64,000 nucleotides of DNA from Chondromyces crocatus (GCF_001189295.1 NZ_CP012159.1:2804001-2868000); one strand, 5' to 3'. Shown: positions 8,019 to 19,622, counted from the stretch's first letter. The notes: generated by a model from the sequence alone, not told the origin. Translations and numbers: made by a program.

Positions 8019-8771
8019 CTACACCAGCGACTCCCCGCCATCCACGGCGAGGATCTGCCCGGTGATGAAGTCGTTCTCCGCGAGGAACACCACCGCGCGT
8101 GCCACGTCCTCGGGACGCCCGATGCGGCCCAGCGGTATCCGCGACAGCGCGCGCGCCCGCTCGGCATCGTCCGTTCCTTCGGGCAGCAGCACCGCGCCTG
8201 GCGCAACCCCGTTCACCCGCACCTCGGGCGCGAGCGCCAGCGACAGGCCACGCACCACCTGGGCGAGCGCCGCCTTCGACACCGAGTACGGCACGTACTC
8301 GCGCCACGGCCGCTCCGCACTCAAGCACACCAGCGCGACCACACTCCCGCGCGCCTCTCGCAGCGCCTCTCGCAGCGCGAGCGACAGCAGGTAAGGCGCC
8401 TCCGCGTTGAGTTTCAGCGCCCGGTCCCACGGCTCGGCCGAGAGCGCGGCAGGATCGATCCGCTCGTAGTTCGCCGCGTTGTGGACCAGCAGATCCAGCT
8501 TCCCCGACGTCCACGCCAGCGCCTCGTCCGCGAGCCGCTGGATTCCCGCTCGATCGCCGAGGTCGGCCTGGATGGCCGTGGCGCGCCGACCGAGCCGTCG
8601 CGCCTCCTCGACCACGGCCAAGGCCCCGCTCTCGCTGTGCGCGTAGTGGACGATCACGTCCGCGCCTGCTGCGGCGACGGCGCGGACGATCGACGCGCCC
8701 ACCCGGACGCCGCCGCCCGTGATCAGCGCCGTCCGACGCCGATCCGGGCTGGAGAGGGGGACCTCGGTCAC
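8019..8771 (-). CDS. Short-chain dehydrogenase/reductase (pteridine reductase-like)
   Basis: The 250-residue protein is a classical SDR. It has a dinucleotide-binding motif TGGGVRVG, NAA in LLVHNAANY, active-site Tyr and Lys in YSVSK, and the C-terminal pattern GRPEDVARAVVFLAENDFITGQILAVDGG. The glycine motif with an internal Arg and the VHYAHS segment suggest an NADPH-dependent enzyme of the pteridine reductase/FolM type rather than a 3-oxoacyl-ACP reductase; this subfamily call is tentative. It starts at GTG 8 bp after the mdh stop, so it is probably the second gene of an mdh operon. Confidence 0.87.
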   Translation of the reverse strand: MTEVPLSSPDRRRTALITGGGVRVGASIVRAVAAAGADVIVHYAHSESGALAVVEEARRLGRRATAIQADLGDRAGIQRLADEALAWTSGKLDLLVHNAANYERIDPAALSAEPWDRALKLNAEAPYLLSLALREALREARGSVVALVCLSAERPWREYVPYSVSKAALAQVVRGLSLALAPEVRVNGVAPGAVLLPEGTDDAERARALSRIPLGRIGRPEDVARAVVFLAENDFITGQILAVDGGESLV

Positions 8772-8779
8772 GCCTTGGC

Positions 8780-10790
<2,011 letters not shown>

Positions 10791-10794
<4 letters not shown>

Positions 10795-11039
10795 AAGCCA
10801 TCGTCCGAGTCCGGTTGAAGCGAGACGTGCTGGACCCTCAGGGGGACGCCGTGAAGCGCGCCCTGGACCACCTGGGTTTCGAGGGCGTGAAGGGCGTCCG
10901 CGTCGGCAAGCTCATCGAGCTGGAGCTCGATCCCGCGCTCGCCACCGCGCCCGATCTGGAGCAACGCCTCCGCGTCATGGCCGACGAGATGCTCGCGAAC
11001 ACCGTGGTCGAGGACTACGAGGTCGAACTCGTCTCCTGA
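10791..11039 (+). CDS. purS: Phosphoribosylformylglycinamidine synthase subunit PurS
   Basis: An 82-residue protein with the PurS pattern: [45 protein letters not shown], ending [14 protein letters not shown]. PurS bridges PurL and PurQ in the three-part FGAM synthase and helps pass ammonia from the glutaminase to the synthase. The GTG start lies in a GTGA overlap with purC. purQ and purL are not in this window, so the complex must be completed by genes elsewhere, which is a plausible but unproven reading. Confidence 0.95.
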
Positions 11040-11087
11040 GCGCGGCGCGTGACCCGGCGCTCCTCGATCCCAGTGCCCTGACGACCA

Positions 11088-12422
11088 TCACCCCACGGGC
11101 TGCTCCGCGACTTCGCCCTCGGCCTTTCCCGGGTGATCCAGCTCGCGCCGCAGCCGCTCCAGATCCAGCGCCCCCTCCCACTTCGACACCACGATCGTCG
11201 CCACCCCGTTCCCCACCAGGTTGGTGAGCGCTCGCCCCTCCGACATGAACCGGTCCACCCCCAGAATGAGCGCGATGCTCGCCACCGGGATGTGCCCCAC
11301 CGAGGCCAGCGTCGCCGCCAGCACGATGAACCCCGACCCCGTCACCGCGGCGGCCCCCTTCGACGTGAGCAGCAGGACGCCGATGAGCCCCAGCTCCTGC
11401 CCCAGCGACAGCGGCGTGTTCGTCGCCTGCGCCAGGAACACCGCCGCCAGCGTCAGGTAGATGCACGTCCCGTCGAGGTTGAACGAGTAGCCCGTGGGGA
11501 TGACCAGCCCCACCACCGACCGGTGGCACCCGAGCCGCTCCATCTTCGCCAGCATCCGCGGCAGCGCCGCCTCCGACGACGACGTCCCCAGCACGATGAG
11601 CAGCTCTTCCCGGATGTACCGCACGAACTTCAGGATGCTGAACCCGGCGAGCCACGCGATGATCCCCAGCACCGCGAACACGAACAGCAGGCACGTCGCG
11701 TAGAAGCAGAGCATCAGCTTCACCAGCGACGCGAGCGTCGCGATCCCGAATTTGCCGATGGTGAACGCCATCGCCCCGAACGCGCCGATCGGCGCCGCCC
11801 GCATCAGGATCGCCACGACCTTGAACAGCACCGCCGAGCTCGCGTCGACGAGCGCGATCAGCGGCTTCCCTCGCTCACCCACCCCGTGCAGCGCGAAGGC
11901 GGCCAGGATCGCCAGCAGCAGCACCTGCAGGATCTCCCCCTCTGCGAAGGCCCCGACCACCGTATCCGGGATGACGTGCAGCACGAAGTCGACCGCGCTC
12001 TGCTCCTTCGCCTGGCGGATGTACCCGGACACCGACGACGCATCGATGTGCGCCGCGTCCACGTTCATCCCCGCCCCCGGCTTCGCCAGGTTCGTGGTCA
12101 CGAGGCCGATCACCAGCGCGATCGTCGTCAGCGCCTCGAAGTACAGGAGTGCCTTCAGCCCGACCCGCCCCACCTTCTTCAGATCGCTCATCCCGGCGAT
12201 CCCCTGCACCACCGTGCAGAAGATGATCGGCGCGATGATCATCTTCACCAGCTTGATGAACCCATCCCCGAGGGGCTTCAGCTTCGTCCCGAACTCCGGG
12301 AACAGCGTCCCCACCCCGATGCCGAGCGCGATCGCGCACAGCACCTGAACGTAGAGGTTGCCGTACCAGCGCGGCTTCGCGTCGGGCCTCCCGGCGTTCG
12401 CCGGCGTCTCGGGGCTGCTCAT
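11088..12422 (-). CDS. dctA: Dicarboxylate/amino acid:cation symporter (DctA/GltP family)
   Basis: A 444-residue polytopic inner-membrane transporter of the DAACS family, importing C4-dicarboxylates or acidic amino acids with H+ or Na+. Landmarks are [18 protein letters not shown], the serine-rich re-entrant loop [44 protein letters not shown], and [23 protein letters not shown]. The C-terminal region [29 protein letters not shown] is closest to DctA-type members. It is convergent with purS. The gene symbol is given by resemblance; the substrate is not proved. Confidence 0.92.
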   Translation of the reverse strand: MSSPETPANAGRPDAKPRWYGNLYVQVLCAIALGIGVGTLFPEFGTKLKPLGDGFIKLVKMIIAPIIFCTVVQGIAGMSDLKKVGRVGLKALLYFEALTTIALVIGLVTTNLAKPGAGMNVDAAHIDASSVSGYIRQAKEQSAVDFVLHVIPDTVVGAFAEGEILQVLLLAILAAFALHGVGERGKPLIALVDASSAVLFKVVAILMRAAPIGAFGAMAFTIGKFGIATLASLVKLMLCFYATCLLFVFAVLGIIAWLAGFSILKFVRYIREELLIVLGTSSSEAALPRMLAKMERLGCHRSVVGLVIPTGYSFNLDGTCIYLTLAAVFLAQATNTPLSLGQELGLIGVLLLTSKGAAAVTGSGFIVLAATLASVGHIPVASIALILGVDRFMSEGRALTNLVGNGVATIVVSKWEGALDLERLRRELDHPGKAEGEVAEQPVG

Positions 12423-12520
12423 GGGTGGGCTGATTCGACGTGCAGGGTAGTGGGATCGTCCGGCCGTGGGCTAGAGGAGGCGAAGCGCTTCGAGGGGGTG
12501 ACGCGCTTCGAGGGGGCGGT

Positions 12521-15500
12521 TCATCGCTCGCGTGGCGCGAGGCTGGCGATCACGGCCACCAGCTCGGCCGGATCGATCGGCTTCGGCACGTGCATGTTGA
12601 ACCCTGCGCGCAGCGCCCGCGTCCGGTCCTCGCTCCGGGCGTGCGCGGTGAGCGCCACCGCCAGGGTCCGGCTCCCCTGCTCCTGCCGCAGCCGTCGCAC
12701 CTTCCGGATCAGGCTGTAGCCGTCCTCGCCGGGCATGGCGATGTCGGCGAGGAGCAGATCGGGCCGCATCCGCCCCACCGCCTCCAGCGCCTCGGCCGCG
12801 CTCGCCGCCGCCACCACCGTCGCCCCGCACCGCTCCAGCATGGTCACCAGCAGCTCCCGCGCGTCGGGTTCGTCGTCCACCACGAGGATCCGCATCCCCC
12901 GGATCTCCGGCGGACAATCCCCCTCGTGTCCCTCCAGCCCCGAGGGCGGCACCGACCCTCGCTCCGGCGGCTGCTCGCGCGTCTTCACGCAGGGCAAGCG
13001 CACCGAGAACCTCGCCCCCATCCCCTCGCCGGCGCTCTCGGCGTGGATCGTCCCCCCGTGCAGCTCCACCAGGCTCTTCACGATCGCCAGCCCCAGCCCC
13101 AGCCCCCCGTGCGACCGGGTGATGCTGTCCTCGGCCTGTCGGAACCGATCGAACACGTGAGGCAGGAAGTCCGGCGCGATCCCCTGGCCCGTGTCCTCGA
13201 TCTCCAGCGCCACGGTGCCCTCGTCGCGCACCATCCGGACCATCACCGTGCCCCCTTGCGGCGTGAACTTGATCGCGTTGCTGAGCAGGTTCCAGATCAC
13301 CTGCTGCAGCCGCGCCGCGTCCCCCAGCACAGTCATCGCGCCGTGCCCGAGCGACGTCTGCAAGGTGAGGTGTTTCGCCTCCGCGCCCGGCCGCACCGTC
13401 TCCAGCGCCGTCTCCAGCACCCCGATCAGATCGAGGGGGTGCACCTCGATCCGCAGCTTCCCGCTCATGATCCGGGAGATGTCGAGCAGATCCTCGACGA
13501 GCTGTGCCTGCGCCTTCGCGTTGCGCTCCACCGTCTCCAGTGCCCGCGCGTGCCGCTCTGGCGGCAGATGTCCCGCGCGCAGCATCCGCGTCCAGCCCAT
13601 GATCGCGTTCAGCGGCGTGCGCAGCTCGTGGCTCACCGTCGCCAGGAAGTGATCCTTCAGCTCGTTGGCCTCTTCGGCCGCCGCCCGCGCCCGCTTCTCT
13701 CGCGCCAGCAGCTCGCCGCGCTCCGACTCCAGCCGCTTCTGCTCGCGCAGATCCCGCGCCACGATGGCCACCGCCCGCGTCGCCCCGCCCTCGCCGCGGA
13801 TGGCGAGCGTCGTCTGGTGCACCGGGATGACCTCCCCGGTCTTCACGTTGCGCACCGTCAGCTCCCCTTCCCAGACCGCGCCGTCGAGCACCGCCGGCAG
13901 CATCTCGTCGAGCGCCCGGTGCAGACTCTCCGGCCCGATGCAGTCGACCAGCGTCCGCGCCCGCGCCTCGCTTCGCCCGGCGAGCCCCAGCAGCCTGCAC
14001 CCCGCCGAGTTCAGGTACAGCACCTGACCCTGGGGTGTCGCGAAGCCGATGACGTCCTTGCTCGTCTCCACCAGCTCCTCGAACAGCGCCCGCGCTGCCT
14101 CGGCTTCCTTCCGCGCCGTGATGTCCTCCACGATGGCGATGAAGTGATCCGGTTCGCCCGTCGCGCGCCGCACCAGCGAGGTCGAGACGGTCGCCCACAC
14201 CGGCCGCCCATCCTTGCGGACATAGCGCTTCTCCAGCGTCGCCGCCTTCACCTCACCCGAGAGGAGCTGCTCCATGCTCAGGTTGCTCAGCGCCAGATCG
14301 TCCGGGTGGGTCAGCTCCCGGAAATCCTTCGTGCTCAGCTCCTCCGTCGAGTAGCCGAGGATGTCCGCGAATTTCTGGTTGGCGAGCACCATCCGCCCGT
14401 CCGGCGCCGTCAGCGACACCCCCACCGCCGCCTGCTCGAACGTCGCCCGGAAGCGCTCTTCCGACTGCCGGGCCTCCTCGTCCAGCATCTCCATCCGCTG
14501 GCGCGCGAGCACCCGCTCGGTCACGTCGAAGGAGACGTGGATGATCGCCTCCACCTCGCCCGCCGCGTTGCGCATCGGCTGGTCGACGAAGTCGACGTAC
14601 ACCCCCTCCATCCGTCCGTCTCCCTCGCGGTCGATCAGCACGTACTGCTCGATGCCGACCTTCGCCTGACCCGTCTGGTAGGCCTCGTCCATCAGCGCGA
14701 CGTAGCCCTGCTCCACCAGCTCGGGCATCGCCTCGCTGAGCGGCTTGCCGATGCGGTCCAGGGGCCCGCAGATCCGATCCATCCGCGGGTTGTTCAGCTC
14801 CACGATGTGCGTCGGCCCGCGCAGGATGGCGATCGCCACCGGCGCCTGCCGGAACAGCTCGTAGAGCCGCGCCCGCTGCCCCTCCACCTCGCGGAAGAGC
14901 CGCGCGTTCTCCATGGCGAGCGCCGCCCGCTCGGCCACATCCTCCAGCAGCGCGAGATCGTCGGGCGAGTACGCGCGCGCCGGGTCGACCGTGAACAGCG
15001 TGATGAACCCCAGCGGCCGCCCCCGCACGCACAGCGGCTGGAACACGGCTGCCAGCACCGGGATCTCCCGCACCGCCATGACGTACGGATCGTCGGGAGC
15101 GAGGCCGGACAGGACCTCGGCCGTGAAGTCGTCGAAGCTCCGGGCGCGGCCGCTCTGGAGCTGGGCGAGCATCAGGTCCCGCACCCGCTCCGGCAAAGGC
15201 GTGCGGCACGTCTGATCCAGCCGCGCGCCGATCTCCTCGTTCACCGCCGCGCTGATCTTCCGGTCGAACGCACCGTCGACGCCCACCATGTTCACCGTGC
15301 AGCCGTCCCCCAGCGTCGCGATCAGCAGCCGCGCCAGCTCCTTCAGGTGCTCCTCGTCGTCGAGCGAGCTGCCCATGATGGCGCTCACCTGCGCGAGCAG
15401 CGCGATGCGCTCCCGCGACGACTCGGCCACCCGCTGCGCCGACTGCGCCTCCGCGAGCAGCCGCGCGCGCTCCGCGTCGGCCGCCCTCTCCGCGGTCACG

Positions 15501-16354
15501 TCCCGGAACACCAGCACCACCCCCGTCGCCCTCCCCGCATCGTCCACGATCGGCGCCGCGCTGTCGTCGACGGCGATCTCCCCGCCCCCCCGGCGGAGCA
15601 AGAGCGCGTGGCTGCCGAGCCCCACCGCATGCCCCTCGCGCAGCGCCCGTCCCGTCGGGTTCTCCACCGGCTCCCGCGTCTGCTCGTCCACCAGCCGGAA
15701 CACCGCCTCGACCGGCTGCCCCAGCGCCTCTTCCCGGGACCACCCCGTGAGCGCGCTCGCCACCGGGTTCAGCAGCGAGATCCGCCCCCGCTCGTCGGTC
15801 GAGAGCACCGCGTCCCCGATGCTCTTCAGCGTCGTCGACAGCCGCCGCTCGTTCTCCCGCAGCACGTCTTGCACCCGCCGCTCCTCCGCCAGCGCCGCCC
15901 GATCCATCTGCGACGCCAGCGTCGTCGACGCCTCGTCCAGCGCAGCGTGCACCAGCGCCGACGCGGCCCCCGTCAGCGGCCAGCCCTCTCCGAGGCACAG
16001 CGCCCCGATCTCCGCGCGCAGGTACGAGAGTTCCCGCAGCGCCGTCGCCAGGCTGTACCGCTCCTGATGCCGCTGATCGGCATGCTGGAACGGCGTCTCC
16101 TCCTGCCCCAGGCTCCTGCCGAGCGACTCGGCGCGATCCGTCTCGACAGGGCAGGCGTCGAGCAGCGCGCCGAGCCGATCGATCAGCGCCGGGATGTGAT
16201 CGAGCAGCGCCGGCTCGCTCAGCCGGTTCGCCTCGGGCACCTCGGGCGCCTCCAGCACCCGCCGCTTCCACGCCTCCAGCAGCGCCGCCTTGCGCTCACG
16301 CAAGAGCGCCGCGAAGCGGCGTGGACTCGGCTCTGGCGCGGGCGACTCGGCCAT
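12521..16354 (-). CDS. Multi-PAS/GAF hybrid histidine kinase
   Basis: A 1277-residue soluble hybrid kinase. The N-terminal 165 residues resemble an RsbR-type globin-like or helical region. PAS-like repeats follow at about 175-290, 510-625, 640-750 and 760-870, with a GAF domain at about 325-495. The HisKA domain carries its His near residue 908 (VSHELRTPLNAIMGW). The ATPase has NLLSNAIKFT, DTGQGIAP and GGLGLGLAIV. A C-terminal receiver has phospho-acceptor Asp near 1204 (LLADIAMPGEDGY). No transmembrane segment is visible. It begins 13 bp after the stop of the copper monooxygenase-like gene, so it is probably in the same operon. The output partner is unknown. Confidence 0.94.
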   Translation of the reverse strand: MAESPAPEPSPRRFAALLRERKAALLEAWKRRVLEAPEVPEANRLSEPALLDHIPALIDRLGALLDACPVETDRAESLGRSLGQEETPFQHADQRHQERYSLATALRELSYLRAEIGALCLGEGWPLTGAASALVHAALDEASTTLASQMDRAALAEERRVQDVLRENERRLSTTLKSIGDAVLSTDERGRISLLNPVASALTGWSREEALGQPVEAVFRLVDEQTREPVENPTGRALREGHAVGLGSHALLLRRGGGEIAVDDSAAPIVDDAGRATGVVLVFRDVTAERAADAERARLLAEAQSAQRVAESSRERIALLAQVSAIMGSSLDDEEHLKELARLLIATLGDGCTVNMVGVDGAFDRKISAAVNEEIGARLDQTCRTPLPERVRDLMLAQLQSGRARSFDDFTAEVLSGLAPDDPYVMAVREIPVLAAVFQPLCVRGRPLGFITLFTVDPARAYSPDDLALLEDVAERAALAMENARLFREVEGQRARLYELFRQAPVAIAILRGPTHIVELNNPRMDRICGPLDRIGKPLSEAMPELVEQGYVALMDEAYQTGQAKVGIEQYVLIDREGDGRMEGVYVDFVDQPMRNAAGEVEAIIHVSFDVTERVLARQRMEMLDEEARQSEERFRATFEQAAVGVSLTAPDGRMVLANQKFADILGYSTEELSTKDFRELTHPDDLALSNLSMEQLLSGEVKAATLEKRYVRKDGRPVWATVSTSLVRRATGEPDHFIAIVEDITARKEAEAARALFEELVETSKDVIGFATPQGQVLYLNSAGCRLLGLAGRSEARARTLVDCIGPESLHRALDEMLPAVLDGAVWEGELTVRNVKTGEVIPVHQTTLAIRGEGGATRAVAIVARDLREQKRLESERGELLAREKRARAAAEEANELKDHFLATVSHELRTPLNAIMGWTRMLRAGHLPPERHARALETVERNAKAQAQLVEDLLDISRIMSGKLRIEVHPLDLIGVLETALETVRPGAEAKHLTLQTSLGHGAMTVLGDAARLQQVIWNLLSNAIKFTPQGGTVMVRMVRDEGTVALEIEDTGQGIAPDFLPHVFDRFRQAEDSITRSHGGLGLGLAIVKSLVELHGGTIHAESAGEGMGARFSVRLPCVKTREQPPERGSVPPSGLEGHEGDCPPEIRGMRILVVDDEPDARELLVTMLERCGATVVAAASAAEALEAVGRMRPDLLLADIAMPGEDGYSLIRKVRRLRQEQGSRTLAVALTAHARSEDRTRALRAGFNMHVPKPIDPAELVAVIASLAPRER

Positions 16355-16367
16355 GGCGACCTGCCGC

Positions 16368-17795
16368 TCAGTTCCTCACGAGGCCGGTGAACAACCCCAG
16401 GCACATCTCGTCGAGCGAGCCCTCGCCCAGCACGACGTCCCGCGGCCCCGGGAGGTGCTCCTCCAGGAGCGCCCGCTTCACGAACGGATTGTCGATGCTG
16501 TTGTCGTACGTGCACTGCAAGGTCACGCGATCCCCCGTCTGCAACGTCGGGAGCGCGTCGAGCGGCGCGTCCACGGCGTAGGTCTGCTGCCAGTCGAAGC
16601 TCCACCGCGGCGCCCCCACCAGGCACTCGGCCGCTGGATCCGCGCCTCGCGGTCCCGGCCGCTCCACCTCGATCCGGATGTCCGTCCCCACATAGTGCAT
16701 GTGCGGCATCACGCTGTGGACCTTGAACCCCTCCCGCAGCGACTCCCCCATGAACTCCTCGGGCACGCGCATGCGGATCGTCTCCGTGTGCCCCTTCGCG
16801 CCCGCGGGCACGAGGAACTCCGGCTCCCCCCGATCCCCTGGCCCGGGCTGGAGCCCATCCCCGTCCGGCCGCTGCCTCGTCTGGTTCCCCAGCGCGAAGA
16901 AGATCGCCCGGTACTCCGGCGTCTCCTTCAGGAACTGCAACTCCACCCGCGTCCGATCCGGCGCAGCCACCGCGCCGGCCGGGTGGTAGTGCACCTGCGT
17001 CACCAGCCGCGCCCCGGCCGGCAGCAAGTACCCCGAGCCGGGCGGATACTGGCTGGGCCGACCCCCAGGCACCCACGTCCCCAGCACCCGCACCCCCTCG
17101 AACTGCGGCCCTGCCTGGCAGTCGTAGCTCCCATCGGGACCCGCCAGCGCCTCGCTCGCCCCGCGCCCATCGACGAAGACCACCACGTGGTGGACCACCT
17201 TCGCGTTCCCGGGCACGACGTTCAGCCCACCGACCCAGACATCCTCCTCGAGCCCTGGATCCATCACGAAGCAGCGCAGTTGATCCGCGTCCCCGCGCGC
17301 CACGAACGGCGCCGCCGGCTCCACGACGGCGCTCACCTCCGACAGCCCACCGCGCGCGACGCCCTCTGGAGCTGGTGCGCTCGCCACCTCCCCCTCCGGT
17401 GCTCCCGCCTCCTCCCACGCCCTCAACGTCGCGAGTTCCGCATCCGTGAGCCGGTTGTCGTCTTTCCAGCCGAAGCGCGGCGAGCAAGCCTCGGTCTCCC
17501 ACGCCCCCCACGGCGGCATCGACCGATCCTCGGTCCGCGCCACCACGAGGCGAGCGACCGCCTTCACGTCCTCGTAGCGGGAGAGGCTGAACGGCGCGAT
17601 CTCCCCGGGCGCATGACAGCTCTGGCAGCGCGCGCGCAGGATCGGCGCCACGTCCCGGTGGAACGTCGGCATCGCGGCGGCCTCTCCCGCAGGTGCGGGC
17701 CCATCGACGTCGCCGAGCCCGCTCGCACACCCTGTGACGAGAACGGCCGAAGCGAGCGCGAGCCCGCGGATCCACGGCGTGATGAGCGTGCTCAA
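16368..17795 (-). CDS. Copper type II monooxygenase-like lipoprotein with a cytochrome c-like CxxCH
   Basis: This 475-residue predicted lipoprotein has a signal peptide ending LVTGC. A heme-binding-like segment follows (HRDVAPILRARCQSCHAPGEIAPFSL, CxxCH). The remainder resembles the two-domain PHM/dopamine beta-monooxygenase copper fold: KVVHHVVVF supplies the first His pair, QVHYHP the HxH pair, and VMPHMHYVG a further copper ligand region. An AAGGAGGT sequence at 17802-17809 sits six bases before TTG 17795, which decides the start over the upstream ATG at 17813. Such proteins are common in myxobacteria; the substrate is unknown. The hybrid kinase gene follows after 13 bp. Confidence 0.87.
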   Translation of the reverse strand: MSTLITPWIRGLALASAVLVTGCASGLGDVDGPAPAGEAAAMPTFHRDVAPILRARCQSCHAPGEIAPFSLSRYEDVKAVARLVVARTEDRSMPPWGAWETEACSPRFGWKDDNRLTDAELATLRAWEEAGAPEGEVASAPAPEGVARGGLSEVSAVVEPAAPFVARGDADQLRCFVMDPGLEEDVWVGGLNVVPGNAKVVHHVVVFVDGRGASEALAGPDGSYDCQAGPQFEGVRVLGTWVPGGRPSQYPPGSGYLLPAGARLVTQVHYHPAGAVAAPDRTRVELQFLKETPEYRAIFFALGNQTRQRPDGDGLQPGPGDRGEPEFLVPAGAKGHTETIRMRVPEEFMGESLREGFKVHSVMPHMHYVGTDIRIEVERPGPRGADPAAECLVGAPRWSFDWQQTYAVDAPLDALPTLQTGDRVTLQCTYDNSIDNPFVKRALLEEHLPGPRDVVLGEGSLDEMCLGLFTGLVRN

Positions 17796-17801
17796 GGGAC
17801 G

Positions 17802-17809
17802 ACCTCCTT
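17802..17809 (-). promoter_or_regulatory. Strong Shine-Dalgarno site selecting a TTG start
   Basis: AAGGAGGT on the minus strand lies inside the longer frame beginning at ATG 17813 and six bases before TTG 17795. It argues that the monooxygenase-like lipoprotein is initiated at TTG. Confidence 0.75.
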
Positions 17810-17956
17810 GCATTCCGAACCTCGGTGCAGGCCAGTGTTCGTTGGATGTCGGAGCATGCTCGCGGGCTTCTCACGTCCGCGAGCGAATGCCCGAGCCTCT
17901 CTGCCCGTACAGCCGTTCAGCCGTGCACCCGCGCGAGCGAGCGTCACCCTCGCGTG

Positions 17957-18081
17957 TCGAGCGCCCGTTTGTGGCGTCGAGCGCTTGCTTCGGGGCATCG
18001 AGTGCTCGCTTCGTGGCGTCGAGTGCTTGTTTCGTGGCATCGAGTGCTCGCTTCGTGGCATCGAGCGTCCGTCTCGGAGCG
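17957..18081. repeat. 21-bp repeat cluster A (TCGAG phase)
   Basis: TCGAG recurs at 17957, 17977, 17998, 18019, 18040 and 18061. The first spacing is 20 bp and the rest are exactly 21 bp. The most conserved unit resembles TCGAGTGCTCGCTTCGTGGCA. On the minus strand the unit would encode the heptad ALDATKR/Q. Confidence 0.85.
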
Positions 18082-18184
18082 TCACCGGACTGCAGCGTCA
18101 TGTCGCCGAGCAGCTAAGGGGGCTCTACGCCCCCCGAGGCAGGAGCCCCTCTGGGAGGATCTGTGCATGCCGATGCCGTCGGCG

Positions 18185-18288
18185 CTCGAAGTCTGGTGAC
18201 CCCACTCGAAGGCTGTTTGGCCGCACTCGAAGACTGCGTGACCGCACTCGAAGGCTGCATGGCCGCGCTCGAAGTCCAGGAGGTGACG
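18185..18288. repeat. 21-bp repeat cluster B (CTCGA phase, inverted relative to cluster A)
   Basis: CTCGA recurs at 18185, 18205, 18226, 18247 and 18268. The first spacing is 20 bp and the rest are 21 bp. CTCGA is the reverse complement of the cluster A anchor TCGAG, so the two clusters face each other. On the plus strand the units would encode heptads such as CVTALEG and CMAALEV. Confidence 0.8.
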
Positions 18289-18442
18289 TCTCGAGACGTC
18301 GGTGCGTACTGTCCCGATGCGCACGCGCTCGGCGCTGCGATCTCGCTGTCGTCCACGAGGAGCGCGCGCCACGACGGGATGACGGGGACGCTCTCCTCCG
18401 CTGGTCCGTGCTGGGCCGAGCGCACCTCCTGGAGTTCACGCA

Positions 18443-18484
18443 CTTCGTGAAGTCCCGTGGCGCCTCTTCGTGAAGTCCCGTGGC
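18443..18484 (+). repeat. Direct repeat of 19 bp, two copies
   Basis: CTTCGTGAAGTCCCGTGGC occurs at 18443-18461 and again at 18466-18484, separated by 4 bp. It lies upstream of the 18707 lipoprotein gene. CTTCGTGAAG is itself nearly palindromic, so these could be paired binding sites, but no regulator is evident. Confidence 0.7.
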
Positions 18485-18706
18485 CTCATGGAAGCCCGCC
18501 CGGCGCCTGTCGCGATGCTGCTGGATGCATGGATGCGTGTACGGGTTGGAGGCCCCCCCGTACCAAGAATCCTGTGGATCGGCTCGGCCTCACTGTGCCA
18601 CGGTGGCGGCGCTACCGTGCTTTCCGGTCGAAACGAATCGATGCCTGGTATTGACCGGGCCGGAGAGCGGCCTGATGGTCGCGTTTCCACTTTGCGGAGG
18701 ATGGTC

Positions 18707-19552
18707 ATGAACCTGTCTCGAGGCGCCCTCGTCGCCACCATGGTCCTGGGCTTGGTCGCGTGCCGGAACAACACCGAAGACGACGCGCCGCCCATCGCCC
18801 CGCCGCCCGTCGCCACGCCCACGCCGGAGCCCACGCCCGCGCCGACCCAGACGACGGAGATGCAGATCGAGGGGGCCAACACCAACTCGAAGATCGAGAG
18901 CCGCGTGAAGGCGGAGCTCGACGGACGCGCCGACGGCGCCACCGGCTCGGCCCTCGCCGTCACCGGCGCGCAGGCCACCATGCAGGTGCCGAGCGGCTGG
19001 CAGACCACGAAGGGCGCGGTCAACATCAGCGGTCCCGCGGACAAGAAGGCCCAGATCGGCGCCGTCTCGTTCACCACCGCCGAGGGCCCGAACGCCAAGC
19101 TCTCGACCGTCACCGAGGCGCTCGGCTTCAGCGGCTGTGAGTGGGCCTCGACCGAGTCGATCTCCCTCGGCAAGAGCAAGCTACCCGCCATCGCCGCCGA
19201 CGGCGTGTGCACGCGCTCTGGCGCGCAGGTCCGCACCGCCTACGTGGCGCCCCAGGCCGAAGGCCTGCTCGTGATGGGCGGCTGGGAGCCCTCGGGCGAC
19301 AGCGCTGGCGTCTTCAGCTCCATGCGCTCGATCTCCAAGGCGGGCGGCGGCACTGGCGGCGGCGACGGCATCAGCGCTTGCTGCGCCGCGCTCCAGCAGA
19401 ACTCCGCCTCGGCCCCGCCCGAGCAGAAGGGCTTCTACATCTCCGCCGCAGCCGCCTGCAACGCCCTGCGGAACGACCCCAACGCCCGCGCGGCGCTCGG
19501 CCAGGTCCGCGCCATGCTCGCCAGCGCGAACGTCCCCTCCTCCTGCCGCTGA
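18707..19552 (+). CDS. Hypothetical lipoprotein
   Basis: A 281-residue protein with a signal peptide and lipobox (LVATMVLGLVAC), then a Pro/Thr-rich spacer (residues about 28-48). The middle region (MQVPSGWQTTKGAVNISGPADKKAQIGAVSFTT) resembles secreted domains of unknown function. The C-terminal part contains an Ala/Cys-rich segment (ISACCAALQQNSASAPPEQKGFYISAAAACNAL) and a final Cys. The start is the ATG at 18707 because GGAGG lies 7 bp upstream; a second in-frame ATG at 18701 overlaps that site too closely. I recognise no named family. It is convergent with the DUF3037 gene. Confidence 0.8.
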   Translation: MNLSRGALVATMVLGLVACRNNTEDDAPPIAPPPVATPTPEPTPAPTQTTEMQIEGANTNSKIESRVKAELDGRADGATGSALAVTGAQATMQVPSGWQTTKGAVNISGPADKKAQIGAVSFTTAEGPNAKLSTVTEALGFSGCEWASTESISLGKSKLPAIAADGVCTRSGAQVRTAYVAPQAEGLLVMGGWEPSGDSAGVFSSMRSISKAGGGTGGGDGISACCAALQQNSASAPPEQKGFYISAAAACNALRNDPNARAALGQVRAMLASANVPSSCR

Positions 19553-19622
19553 TCACCCACCCGGGCAGCCGCTGCGCCATCGCGGAGGACGCCTCCTCCA
19601 GCGACGGCGCAGCCCTCCTCGA

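Larger units (their letters stand above)
17814..18706. other. Long intergenic region with repeats, no convincing gene
   Basis: About 890 bp between divergently oriented genes. It holds two clusters of 21-bp repeats (17957-18081 and 18185-18288) and a 19-bp direct repeat (18443-18484), listed separately. Short open frames exist on both strands but lack ribosome sites and owe their openness to the repeats. Promoters for both flanking genes should lie here, but I could not place them. Confidence 0.6.

Noticed and set aside
12440-16390. A 1316-residue plus-strand open frame opposite the hybrid kinase
   Set aside because: It is Arg/Pro/His/Leu-rich with no domains, typical of antisense openness in GC-rich genes; the minus-strand kinase has all expected motifs.
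16368-17813. ATG 17813 as the start of the copper monooxygenase-like lipoprotein
   Set aside because: The ideal ribosome site lies after that ATG and before TTG 17795, so the shorter form is preferred.
17871-18101. Small coiled-coil gene made of ALDATKR heptads (minus strand)
   Set aside because: No ribosome site, heptads limited to cluster A, and the rest is Arg/Ser-rich. I list the DNA repeats instead.
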